Positions 18,331 to 26,757 of a stretch of 32,578 nucleotides of DNA are shown one piece after another. Each line of letters opens with the position of its first letter. The first letter of the stretch is position 1. Source of the DNA: a candidate division KSB1 bacterium (GTDB lineage Bacteria; Zhuqueibacterota; Zhuqueibacteria; Oleimicrobiales; Geothermoviventaceae); assembly GCA_034506315.1 (NCBI GenBank), contig JAPDPT010000040.1, positions 1-32,578 of the forward strand. The letters run 5' to 3'. The notes under the pieces were generated by a model. The model was not told the DNA's origin, ran no database searches, and saw only the letters and a program-made list of their open reading frames with translations. Both the position numbers and the translations under genes were made by a program.

Positions 18331-19782
18331 CTAAACCTGGGCTTCCGACCTACCCACGAATCGCGCCAAAAGCTCCCATTCCCGTGGCCGAAAATAGCCG
18401 GTAATGGCGACCATAGCCGCCATGGCCCCAACAACGAGGACAATCTGAAGGGGAGGGAAAAGTCCCCTTGCGGCATAGGCTGCAAACCAGGTCCCACCTA
18501 CGACTGCCGCGACGCGTGGCATATCCCTAAACAGACGAGTCCCCGTACAGCGGCCCACAAGTAGGCCGAACAGAACAGCGCTCAATAGGGCGGTAGCCAA
18601 ACGGGTGTAGGCAGCACCCATGTAGCCGCCCCGCTGGATGAGAATCCAGTTCAAGCACACGTTGCAAGTCAGCACTGAAAACATGGTCACGGTAGCCAGG
18701 TGCTGCCGCCCAACGCCGATCAAGATCTCCACCAAATAGAACGTGAGGAACATCAGGCCCAACGCGACCGCAATCAGACTGAACGCGGGGGCGGCTGCCC
18801 AGTACTCTTGCCGATAAAGCAGCCCGTAGATCCATGCCCCGTTGAAGTACAGTCCCGCTGCGATGGCCAGTCCGAGGAGCAAAAGCAGCTTCAGGCCTGT
18901 GCTTAGGACCCGATCGAATAGCATCCGATCCGACCGGTACGCGCGTGAATACACCGGGAAGAGAGACATGGTAATCGGGGTGGACAGCAGCGTCAGGGGC
19001 AACACCAGTCGGGTAGCGGAAGTGTAGAGACCCACTTCGGCATCGTCTCGAAGCAATGAGACCAGAAGGACGTCGAGACGCGTGTTGAGGTTTGAAAAGG
19101 CCAGGTAAAGCATGACCGGGATCGATTGGGACAAGAGCCTGCTTGCCAATCGTGGATCAAATCTCCAGGTCACCGTGTTCTCCCGGAAAAAACGACCGGC
19201 AAGCACGGCAAAACCGAAGAAGTTGGAAGCAGTGTAAGCGACAGCCATCTCTGAGACTCCGGCGCCCCTATGACCCCCCCAAAAGACCAAACCGAGGAAA
19301 ATTAGGTTATCAACGAAGATGAGTGACATAGGCAGTGTCATACGAAGGTCCGCCTGGAAAACGGTCTCGAAAAAGGAGCGGGCAGAGGCTATCCTGCTGG
19401 ACACGAGGAGATTGACCGACACAATGAGCACGAGGTACACCACCTCGGCTGGATATCTTAGAGCTAGGATACAAGCCCAACAGGCGAACATCCCGATTAC
19501 CAGGGAAATACCTCTGAGCCACAGCCCCGTGCCAAGAATACGCTCGCGCCCGATCTCGCCCTTCGCTAGCTCACGGACGAGGATCTGGTTGCAGCCAGCG
19601 TTCACGAGGATGTCAAAGAACCCAACATAGGTAAGCACAAAAGACAACCGGCCGTAGAGAGTCTCCCCGAGATAATTGGCAAGGTAGACAAAAGCTGCCA
19701 GATTGATGATCAGGTTCGCGAGCCGCCCACCATAGATAGCCAGTGAATTCTTGCCGACCCGTTTCTCAAGCGCCCTGTCCAA
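18331..19782 (-). CDS. Polysaccharide repeat-unit flippase (Wzx-like, MOP superfamily)
   Basis: A 483-residue integral membrane protein with about twelve to fourteen hydrophobic segments and the family-typical N-terminus (GKNSLAIYGGRLANLIINL, with an early FVLTYVGFFDILVNAG). Wzx proteins flip the lipid-linked oligosaccharide to the periplasmic face. The start is TTG at 19782 with AGGCGGGA directly upstream, 14 nt after the polymerase stop. The adjacent ligase/polymerase, GT4 and chain-length genes support the role. The base composition of this gene looks a little lower in GC than the flanks. Confidence 0.92.
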   Translation of the reverse strand: MDRALEKRVGKNSLAIYGGRLANLIINLAAFVYLANYLGETLYGRLSFVLTYVGFFDILVNAGCNQILVRELAKGEIGRERILGTGLWLRGISLVIGMFACWACILALRYPAEVVYLVLIVSVNLLVSSRIASARSFFETVFQADLRMTLPMSLIFVDNLIFLGLVFWGGHRGAGVSEMAVAYTASNFFGFAVLAGRFFRENTVTWRFDPRLASRLLSQSIPVMLYLAFSNLNTRLDVLLVSLLRDDAEVGLYTSATRLVLPLTLLSTPITMSLFPVYSRAYRSDRMLFDRVLSTGLKLLLLLGLAIAAGLYFNGAWIYGLLYRQEYWAAAPAFSLIAVALGLMFLTFYLVEILIGVGRQHLATVTMFSVLTCNVCLNWILIQRGGYMGAAYTRLATALLSAVLFGLLVGRCTGTRLFRDMPRVAAVVGGTWFAAYAARGLFPPLQIVLVVGAMAAMVAITGYFRPREWELLARFVGRSEAQV

Positions 19783-19796
19783 TCCCGCCTAAGCCC

Positions 19797-21188
19797 CTAT
19801 TTGGAATCTGCGGCGTCGGAGTTTACAGCGCACAGAAGACCCAGGAAGTACCACAGCCGACGGTTGTGACTAAGGTCGCCGCTGAACTGAGCCCCAACAA
19901 AGAGGAAGAGAATCCCTAAGCCCACAGCAAGGTAAATTCTTCCTAAGCTCGCATCGCGGTGCGCGGCCTTGGAACGCGCGGCCGACACGCCCACCAATAA
20001 CGTAGCCCAATGTCCGAGTAAAAGCAAAAGACCGATTGCCCCTCCCTCACACAAGACCTCCAGGAAGATATTGTGGGGCCACCACGGAACGTCCTCGTGG
20101 TAATACTCATGACTAAATCCGCCAGACCCGAGGCCGAGCGTTGCCGTGGCCATATCCTCTGTCGTCACATCGAAAGCCCTCTCCCACGCCCGGAGGCGCT
20201 GGTACATCGTTAATCGGGACTGGATCTGGGAGACCCAGCTGCGCTCCGTGGAGAAGTCGGAGTAGCGACTCACTAATTTTTCCGGAAGAAGGGACACCAA
20301 GGAGACAACTACTACGACTCCAAGAGCCAACCAGCGTAGAGGCCGAAGCGAATGCCTCCTTCGGCTTTCTAGGAAAGCCAAGGCAAGAAGGCAAATAAGG
20401 AGACTCAAAGTAGGGCCGCGGCTATTGGCAGCCAGAACCACGGCGGTCATCAGCAGGGAACCGGCGTAGGCCAGAAGGCGAGCTCCCCGAGAACGAAGGC
20501 CCGGCCCGAGAGCGAAGGACGCTACTGCTATCGTTCCCAACCACTGGGCGTAACTGATAGGGTTTACGCCCAGGAAGGAAGCGCGGTAGAATTCGTAGAT
20601 CTTAGGCAGGTTCCCTAAGGCCCGGCTAAGGGTAGCGACTGTATATATGGAAGTGCCCAATGCCATGAAAAACAGGACCCAGAGGGACCGAACGACCGAT
20701 TCCCTACCTGCCATCCCAGACGCAGCCAGAAAAAGGACGCCGCCGAACCCGGCGAAGCTCAAAGCCTTCGACAGGCCGTAAGCTGGAGAGGGGCTCCAGC
20801 TCACGCTAAGGAGCAGGTATCCGGCGAAAACCGCAAAGGTGAGAAGAGACGCCCACTGCGACACGGGCATTCCCCGGGGCTGGCGAAGCCAACGGAGGAG
20901 GTACGCCACCAGCGCCAGGAGCGCCAACACGAGCGTGAAGTCAAGGGTCCGGAAGATGGGAAGGGCGAGCGTTGCCCACTCCTTGAAGATCCCAGAGGAA
21001 AAGAGAAGAGCCACCCAGAATTCAGGGAGGTACCAAAGAAGGAGAACAAGAGTAGGCCCGATGACCACGCCTGCCAAGCCGACCCACTCGTACAACGACA
21101 CGAGCGCCATCGACCCGGCCAACGCGGCAAGAAATGCCCCTCCCACGGCCCATCGCAGTTCTCGGTCGCCTAATGCCCAATCTGCCAC
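19797..21188 (-). CDS. O-antigen polymerase/ligase family protein (Wzy/WaaL)
   Basis: The 463-residue protein has about eleven to twelve hydrophobic segments. Diagnostic features are NSRGPTLSLL (about 261-270) and a large periplasmic loop that ends with PHNIFLEVLCEGGAIG, as in PF04932 proteins. Members either polymerise repeat units (Wzy) or ligate finished chains to lipid A core (WaaL); sequence alone does not separate them. Being the only such gene beside wzx and wzz, polymerase is the more likely role here. The start GTG at 21188 has AAGGG about 8 nt upstream. Confidence 0.85.
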   Translation of the reverse strand: MADWALGDRELRWAVGGAFLAALAGSMALVSLYEWVGLAGVVIGPTLVLLLWYLPEFWVALLFSSGIFKEWATLALPIFRTLDFTLVLALLALVAYLLRWLRQPRGMPVSQWASLLTFAVFAGYLLLSVSWSPSPAYGLSKALSFAGFGGVLFLAASGMAGRESVVRSLWVLFFMALGTSIYTVATLSRALGNLPKIYEFYRASFLGVNPISYAQWLGTIAVASFALGPGLRSRGARLLAYAGSLLMTAVVLAANSRGPTLSLLICLLALAFLESRRRHSLRPLRWLALGVVVVVSLVSLLPEKLVSRYSDFSTERSWVSQIQSRLTMYQRLRAWERAFDVTTEDMATATLGLGSGGFSHEYYHEDVPWWPHNIFLEVLCEGGAIGLLLLLGHWATLLVGVSAARSKAAHRDASLGRIYLAVGLGILFLFVGAQFSGDLSHNRRLWYFLGLLCAVNSDAADSK

Positions 21189-21201
21189 CGCTCAGCCCTT
21201 G

Positions 21202-22383
21202 TCAACGCGAAGGCTTAGGCTTGAATAGCCAAACCAGCTCGACGTACTTCCTGTAGCGCTCGGGGTCGCGATGCTGAATCTCTTCAGCCCGAGCCAGGAG
21301 CAAGACAACCAGACAAGCCCAGATGCCCACCACACCAGTGCTGGCCAGGACGATGAGCGCCCGCTTTGGCTTGGCCTTTCGCTGGGGAGGTACAGCAGGG
21401 TCCAGAACTTGAATCACGGGGGTGGTTCGGGCTTCCCGAATCCGTGCCTGCTCGTACTGCTCCGTCAGGAATTCGTACAGTTGCCTCTGAACACGGACCT
21501 CGCGATAGAGTTGGCCGTACTGTATAGCCACACTGGGAAGTTGCTCAAATGGAATTACCAACCCTGCTGCGCTCTTTTCGTCGAAGAGAGACGAATTCGG
21601 CCCATACCTCATCTCCCCCAGCTGCCGCCGCAGCTCCTCCAACTGAAACCGCAGCCGGCGGATCTCATCGTGTTCCGGGGAGAGGTAGCGGGACTTCACG
21701 CCGAGCTCAACTTCGGTCGCGTAAATACGCGCCTGCACCTCCGCAGCGTGCTGAATCTCGGCCTGGGTCTGGAGGGAAATATCAAAGGTCCCATATTTCA
21801 AACTGAATTCCTTCAACCTATCCTCGGCAGCCTGAAGGTCCCTCTTGTTCTGCTCCAGCCGGTTAGCGATAAAGATACGGTCGTTCTTCGCCTTCTCTAC
21901 TTCGAAGTGGGTTAGAAGGCTGTCGAGGAGGCGAACGAATTCATTGGCCATCGATGCCGCAGTCTCGGGATCCCGGTCCAAGACCGATATGGTGATGGTG
22001 TTCTCTTCGTTAATATCGACGCTGGTCTTCTTCCGCAGGTACCGAATCGCATCGTCCATTCGGCGCTTGCCGTAGCGCTCCATGATCCGGAATTTTCGAA
22101 TGACCTTCTCCGCTACCACCCGGCTCTCAAGGATCGCCTTGTACTTGAGCGTTTCTTCCGAGTAGCCAAGGAGATTGAAGGAACTCACGGGGATCGTCTG
22201 CTCCAGAGAGAAAAGGCCGAGATCCCTTCGCGGAGGCATTACCGTAGCGCTGGCTCGATACCACTTGGGAAGAAGCAAGCTTACGACGATGGAAACCACG
22301 AAGCTAATGGCTGTCGCCCCGAGCACGAAACGCCTCCGCCTGGCCAGCGCGTACAGCACGTCTACCAGAGTCCATTCGCTCAT
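21202..22383 (-). CDS. Chain-length determinant protein (Wzz/GumC-like, no kinase domain)
   Basis: Of 393 residues, a first transmembrane helix lies near 20-43 (FVLGATAISFVVSIVVSLLL), followed by the typical KWYRASATVMPPR. A long periplasmic coiled coil (about 130-320) precedes proline-rich VLDPAVPPQRKAKPKR and a second helix near 340-365. The family sets polymer length by forming rings in the inner membrane. No C-terminal Walker-type tyrosine kinase is fused or adjacent. The start is ATG at 22383; a GTG three codons upstream is the alternative, and neither has a strong ribosome site. Confidence 0.9.
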   Translation of the reverse strand: MSEWTLVDVLYALARRRRFVLGATAISFVVSIVVSLLLPKWYRASATVMPPRRDLGLFSLEQTIPVSSFNLLGYSEETLKYKAILESRVVAEKVIRKFRIMERYGKRRMDDAIRYLRKKTSVDINEENTITISVLDRDPETAASMANEFVRLLDSLLTHFEVEKAKNDRIFIANRLEQNKRDLQAAEDRLKEFSLKYGTFDISLQTQAEIQHAAEVQARIYATEVELGVKSRYLSPEHDEIRRLRFQLEELRRQLGEMRYGPNSSLFDEKSAAGLVIPFEQLPSVAIQYGQLYREVRVQRQLYEFLTEQYEQARIREARTTPVIQVLDPAVPPQRKAKPKRALIVLASTGVVGIWACLVVLLLARAEEIQHRDPERYRKYVELVWLFKPKPSR

Positions 22384-22460
22384 CGCGATCACCGATCTGT
22401 ATTCAGCCCAGGAAGCTCAATGCCGGCCCCCAAGGGTCACCCCAAAGCATCGTAGCCCGT

Positions 22461-23741
22461 TCAGATGACCCCAATCGCCTTGGCCGCCAGCACTATCGAG
22501 GCGATACCCGACGTAATGCTGAGATAATCGATCCACCGTCGCCGAGGGGTTTCCGGCAAGAAGATAAAATCACCGCGCTCAACCTCCTCATTCGGGCCAG
22601 TCGCCCACTTGCCTGTTCGCCGGTGGTATACCCTAAGGGCTCTCACATTAGCGCTCTCCCGGCTTCCGCCCGCCATTCCCACGTAGTCCAGGGCCCTGAA
22701 ACCTGGCATGAAGGGCAAATTGCCCGGATTCTGCACAGCTCCGGACACATAGACGTCGCGTTGGATCACAGGCAGTTGTACCACGTCCCCTGGCATCAGA
22801 GGAGAATCCGCAAAAAGTACCCCTCCTTGATCATCGCTACCAAACAGGTCTACTCGATAACGCCAGAGTCTACCATTAACTGTGCGTTCAACATAGATAT
22901 CCTGGGGATCGACCATCCGCAGGTATGGGGAGAAGCTGCGTACGAATTCCCATACCGTCTGGCCAGGACGGAGCCTGTAATAGCCGGCTATTTCATTGAT
23001 TCCCTCCAGGCGCACCACGGACTCGCGGAGATCGATAGCTGGCACGTAGATTACATCGCCATCTCGGACGTAGGAGTTCTGACTGAGGTCGCCCCTCTGA
23101 AGGTACCGTACATAGTCCAGTGTATCCACCGTGCCGTCTTGGTGGCGGATCTGGACATGGGCCCGGTCGCTCCAGGGGGTGAAACCGCCTGCCATCTGGA
23201 TAAGCCGGGACACGCGATCTATGGTACTAGCCACGTAAGTGTCAGGGTTCTGAATCTCACCGAGCACGTGCACGCGAATGGGGCGTAGACGTAGAAGGAT
23301 CACCGATAAGCGCGCCAGACGATATTTCTCCAGATTCAGCGCAGAAACCAGTGCCTTCACCTCCGCGAGCTTCTTTCCCCCAACATCCAAGACAGCCAGA
23401 GAAGGTAAGACGAGCTTCCCTTCGGGCGTCACTACCGACTCAAACGTCCAGGGCTCCGTACCGAAGGAGCTGATGAGAAACACATCACCCGGGCCCACTA
23501 CGTATTCGCTGTCACTGACGGTACCCTCAAGGGCCTGGATCTGATCGTAGGGGGTCGGGGTCTTATGCAGCTGGACCACCTCCTGTTCCGATGTAGCTGC
23601 TGCCCCTGATGTCCTTGTTCCACCAAGTTGACCAAGACCAAGGGAAGGAGAAAGTACAGCTACTGCCATCAGCGATAGCAAAATAATTGCGTGCAGAACA
23701 TGAAACCGTGTTCTGCAAATTCTGCTGAACCTGTCGTTCAC
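22461..23741 (-). CDS. Wza-type polysaccharide export protein with SLBB domains
   Basis: The 426-residue protein starts with an N-terminal signal (hydrophobic about 15-37, ending SPSLGLGQ), so it is exported. There is no Cys in the right position for a lipoprotein, unlike E. coli Wza. The Polysaccharide_export domain begins at YVVGPGDVF (80-88), followed by SLBB repeats (VHVLGEIQNPD and VYVSGAVQNPGNLPFMPG). A hydrophobic C-terminal helix (ITSGIASIVLAAKAIGVI) could sit in the outer membrane. GTG at 23741 has GGAGG 7 nt upstream. With Wzz it would form the export channel. Confidence 0.92.
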   Translation of the reverse strand: MNDRFSRICRTRFHVLHAIILLSLMAVAVLSPSLGLGQLGGTRTSGAAATSEQEVVQLHKTPTPYDQIQALEGTVSDSEYVVGPGDVFLISSFGTEPWTFESVVTPEGKLVLPSLAVLDVGGKKLAEVKALVSALNLEKYRLARLSVILLRLRPIRVHVLGEIQNPDTYVASTIDRVSRLIQMAGGFTPWSDRAHVQIRHQDGTVDTLDYVRYLQRGDLSQNSYVRDGDVIYVPAIDLRESVVRLEGINEIAGYYRLRPGQTVWEFVRSFSPYLRMVDPQDIYVERTVNGRLWRYRVDLFGSDDQGGVLFADSPLMPGDVVQLPVIQRDVYVSGAVQNPGNLPFMPGFRALDYVGMAGGSRESANVRALRVYHRRTGKWATGPNEEVERGDFIFLPETPRRRWIDYLSITSGIASIVLAAKAIGVI

Positions 23742-23821
23742 CTTTTTACCTCCGAGTGACGACCCTAAATGGCCTTCCTCCCACCTACTGAAGAACCAGC
23801 CATTCCCCTCGAGGTGCCGAT

Positions 23822-25162
23822 CTAGAATCGCGACCCGCTCCCGAGTCGTAGCAGGATCCCTTTCGGCGCTGGGAACTTCCCCAGTGCGTTGCGGGTGTCC
23901 ACGATCGCCCGAGCATGCTCCGCAATCATTTTGTAGTCGAGATTGGAGTGGTTCGTGGTGATGACCACGACGTCACTTCGCTGCACAAGCTCCGCACTCA
24001 GTGGCTGCGACCGAAGCATGTGACCCTTAACCTCAACTTCCGGCACGAACGGATCGCAATAGGAAACCTCCGTGGCCCCGCGCTCATAAAGCAACTCTAT
24101 AAGCTTAAGCGCAGGAGAGTTTCGCGTATCATCAATGTCTTTCTTGAAGGCAACCCCAACAATCAGGATCCTTGCCTTGCGAAACGGGGCACCCACTTCG
24201 CTCAAGGCCCTTCGGATCATCCCCAGCACATAGAATGGCATGTCCTCGTTGGTCTCGGCAGCCAGCTCGATGAAATTGGTGTGGAAGTCGTACTCCCGGG
24301 CCTTCCACGACAGATAGTAAGGATCGACCAGGATGCAGTGACCGCCGATGCCAGGACCGGGGTAGAACGGCATGAAGCCGAAGGGCTTAGTGGAGGCGGC
24401 CTCGATCACCTCCCAGATGTCGATTCCCCCCATGCGATCACAAAGTCGAGCCAGCTCGTTCACAAGAGCGATGTTCACGCTGCGAAAGATGTTCTCCAGC
24501 AGCTTGGTCATCTCCGCCGCACGGGGGCTGCTCACGATGTGCACCTTGTTCACCACCTGCTTGATGGCCAGCGCGGCAAGCTCCGTGCAGCGCTTGGTCA
24601 CTCCGCCTACCACCACAGGGGTGTTGGCGGTCGTGAATTTCTTGTTGCCGGGGTCAATTCGTTCAGGGGAGAAAGCCAGGTAGAAGTCCTCACCAACCTT
24701 CAGCCCGCTTCGTTCCAAGATGGGGAGGACGACCTTCTCCGTAGTCTCCGGATACGTGGTGCTCTTGAGTATCACCAGTTGTCCGATGCGCAGGCGTTTG
24801 CGGATCTCGTCTGAAGCGCTTTCAATGTAGCTGATGTCCGGATCCTTGTTCGGGGTAAAGGGGGTAGGGACACAGATGTAGATCACATCGCATTCGCCGA
24901 GTCGCTCAAAGGTGGCGAAGGCTTCCAGCTTTCCGGACTCCACGCAAGCGGCCAGCCTTTCGTTGGGAATGTCGAGGATGTAGTTCTCTTTTCGACGAAT
25001 CTTCTCCACCTTGCGGGCGTCGATGTCGAAACCGAGGGTTGGGAACCCTTTCTCCGCGTACTCGACGGCGAGGGGCAGGCCAACGTATCCCAGCCCAATC
25101 ACCCCGATCTTGGCCTCTTTCCGGCGGATCTTCTCGTCCAGCGGTCTACCTTGGTCGTGCAT
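23822..25162 (-). CDS. UDP-N-acetylhexosamine 6-dehydrogenase (WbpA-like nucleotide sugar dehydrogenase)
   Basis: It oxidises C6 of a UDP-sugar to a carboxylate in two NAD-dependent steps. The 446-residue protein has GLGYVGL (23-29), FSPERIDPGN (164-173), and catalytic Cys276 in GPGIGGHC (269-276); VGVAFKKDIDDTRNS is the UDP-binding C-terminal signature. FSPERIDPGN and the overall sequence are nearer to UDP-GlcNAc or UDP-ManNAc dehydrogenases than to UDP-glucose ones. With WbpB-, WbpE- and WbpD-like genes nearby, it supplies the uronic acid for a 2,3-diacetamido sugar. ATG at 25162 has GGGGAG upstream. It is 18 nt after the dTDP-glucose dehydratase. Confidence 0.92.
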   Translation of the reverse strand: MHDQGRPLDEKIRRKEAKIGVIGLGYVGLPLAVEYAEKGFPTLGFDIDARKVEKIRRKENYILDIPNERLAACVESGKLEAFATFERLGECDVIYICVPTPFTPNKDPDISYIESASDEIRKRLRIGQLVILKSTTYPETTEKVVLPILERSGLKVGEDFYLAFSPERIDPGNKKFTTANTPVVVGGVTKRCTELAALAIKQVVNKVHIVSSPRAAEMTKLLENIFRSVNIALVNELARLCDRMGGIDIWEVIEAASTKPFGFMPFYPGPGIGGHCILVDPYYLSWKAREYDFHTNFIELAAETNEDMPFYVLGMIRRALSEVGAPFRKARILIVGVAFKKDIDDTRNSPALKLIELLYERGATEVSYCDPFVPEVEVKGHMLRSQPLSAELVQRSDVVVITTNHSNLDYKMIAEHARAIVDTRNALGKFPAPKGILLRLGSGSRF

Positions 25163-25180
25163 CCGACGCTCCCCGTGGCT

Positions 25181-26185
25181 TTAGAGGTCCCTTTGGTAGT
25201 GCTTCCTGTAGTACTCGAGATATTCTCCGCTCTTGAGTGGCTCCCACCACCAGCGGTTCTGTCTATACCAGTCTATCGTGTAGTCCATCGCCTCTTCGAA
25301 GGTCCGGCTTGGCTTCCAGCCCAGAGCCCGGATCTTGCTCCAGTCAAGGGAGTACCGACGGTCATGCCCGGGACGGTCTTTCACAAAGACCATCAGGGAG
25401 CGAGGCTTTCCGAGACGGTCTAAGATAAACTCCGTGATTTCGAGATTGGTCTTCTCGTTGCCCGCGCCGATGTTGTACACCTCGCCATCCTTTCCCTCGC
25501 GCATCACCACATCGATGGCGCGGCAGTGGTCCTCCACGTAGATCCAATCGCGCACATTCAGGCCGTCGCCGTAGATTGGCAGCTCCTTGTCGTCGAGGGC
25601 GTTCGTAATGAAGAGGGGGATCAGCTTTTCGGGGTATTGGTAGGGGCCGAAGTTGTTGGAGCAACGGGTGATGACCACGGGCAAGCCGTAGGTCACAAAG
25701 TACGAGTAGGCCAGGCGATCCCCTCCGGCCTTGGACGCTGAGTAAGGGCTGGATGGCATGAGGGCATCGGTCTCCTTGAACGAGCCGGACTCGATACTGC
25801 CGTAGACCTCGTCGGTGGAGATCTGCACGAACTTCTTTACGCGGTGCTTCTTGGCCGCCTCCAGCAGGACGTACACCCCGAGCACGTCCGTGCGGATGAA
25901 ATCGCCCGGTGACCCGATGGAGCGATCCACGTGGCTCTCGGCGGCAAAGTTCACCACGATGTCCACCCCGGACATGACTTCATCCACCAGGCGCTCATCG
26001 CAGATGTCGCCACGGACGAAGCGGTAATTGGGCCGGTCGCTCACGTCTTTCAGGTTGTTCAGATTGCCTGCGTAGGTGAGCTTGTCGAGATTGATGACCT
26101 CGCATTCCGGATACCGGGCCATCAGGTATCGGATGAAATTGCTGCCGATGAACCCCGCCCCCCCGGTGATCAAGAACCTCTCCAT
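25181..26185 (-). CDS. rfbB: dTDP-glucose 4,6-dehydratase
   Basis: It converts dTDP-glucose to dTDP-4-keto-6-deoxyglucose, the entry to rhamnose and other deoxysugars. The 334-residue protein has the NAD motif GGAGFIG (8-14), catalytic Asp125-Glu126 in STDEVYG (123-129), and Tyr148/Lys152 in YSASK; NNFGPYQYPEKLIP and RDWIYVEDHC are family signatures. ATG at 26185 has GGGAGAAG upstream. It lies 49 nt after the RmlC-like cupin gene. The usual partners for dTDP-rhamnose, rmlA and rmlD, are not in the window. Confidence 0.96.
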   Translation of the reverse strand: MERFLITGGAGFIGSNFIRYLMARYPECEVINLDKLTYAGNLNNLKDVSDRPNYRFVRGDICDERLVDEVMSGVDIVVNFAAESHVDRSIGSPGDFIRTDVLGVYVLLEAAKKHRVKKFVQISTDEVYGSIESGSFKETDALMPSSPYSASKAGGDRLAYSYFVTYGLPVVITRCSNNFGPYQYPEKLIPLFITNALDDKELPIYGDGLNVRDWIYVEDHCRAIDVVMREGKDGEVYNIGAGNEKTNLEITEFILDRLGKPRSLMVFVKDRPGHDRRYSLDWSKIRALGWKPSRTFEEAMDYTIDWYRQNRWWWEPLKSGEYLEYYRKHYQRDL

Positions 26186-26234
26186 CGCCGCTTCTCCCTA
26201 TTCACAACTCGGCCGATGCCCGTCCAATAGATGC

Positions 26235-26690
26235 TCAACCCATCTTGATCTCCCAGCTATAGGGGATTTCCGGCGTGTCGTAGGGCAAGCGATACTCGTC
26301 GGGATTCTCGTAATCGTACTTTTCACTCACGGTATTGATGACGATCGCCTCTTTCTGGCCGATGCACTTCCAGCCGTGGTAAACGCCGGCCGGCACATGG
26401 ATTAACATCGGGTTGTGCTCGCCAATGAAAAACTCGTTCAGCTCGCCCTTGGTCGGCGAATCCTCCCGAGGGTCGTAGAGCACGACTTTCAGCATACCGT
26501 GCACCACGGTAAAATTGTCCTCCTGCCTCTTGTGGTAATGCCACGCCTTGATCACCCCTGGGTAGGTGGTGGTCATGTAGACTTGACCGAAGCGGCTGAA
26601 TTCCGGGTCGTCCTCCCGCAGGATCTCCATGAGTCGACCCCGCTCATCCGGAATCACGCGCAGCTTCTTGACTCGCACTCCGTGGATCAT
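26235..26690 (-). CDS. RmlC-like cupin, dTDP-4-dehydrorhamnose 3,5-epimerase family
   Basis: The 151-residue beta-barrel protein has RGRLMEIL and VYMTTTYPGVIKAWHYHKRQEDNF (key WHYHK), then VPAGVYHGWKCIG near the active site and YENPDEYRLPYDTPEIPY. Classic RmlC has GLHYQ and HGF at these places, so this is a shorter, divergent clade. The family epimerises C3 and C5 of dTDP-4-keto-6-deoxyglucose; with RfbB next door that activity is plausible, but another isomerase or epimerase reaction is possible. ATG at 26690 has GGAGG 7 nt upstream. It is the first gene behind the promoter at 26712-26743. Confidence 0.82.
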   Translation of the reverse strand: MIHGVRVKKLRVIPDERGRLMEILREDDPEFSRFGQVYMTTTYPGVIKAWHYHKRQEDNFTVVHGMLKVVLYDPREDSPTKGELNEFFIGEHNPMLIHVPAGVYHGWKCIGQKEAIVINTVSEKYDYENPDEYRLPYDTPEIPYSWEIKMG

Positions 26691-26711
26691 CCGCGGCCTC
26701 CAGATCGTCGG

Positions 26712-26743
26712 CGAAGTTACGCAACAGGCTCAGCAAAGACAAA
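26712..26743 (-). promoter_or_regulatory. Promoter ahead of the cupin/rfbB genes, Bacteroidetes-type
   Basis: On the minus strand, TTTG (26743-26740), a 20-nt spacer and TAACTTCG (26719-26712) match TTTG-N20-TAnnTTTG with one mismatch in the -7 box. It lies in the gap after the deacetylase gene, and its end is 21 nt from the cupin start. It would drive cupin, rfbB and the genes after them. Confidence 0.6.
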
Positions 26744-26757
26744 GAGTTTCTCGATCC

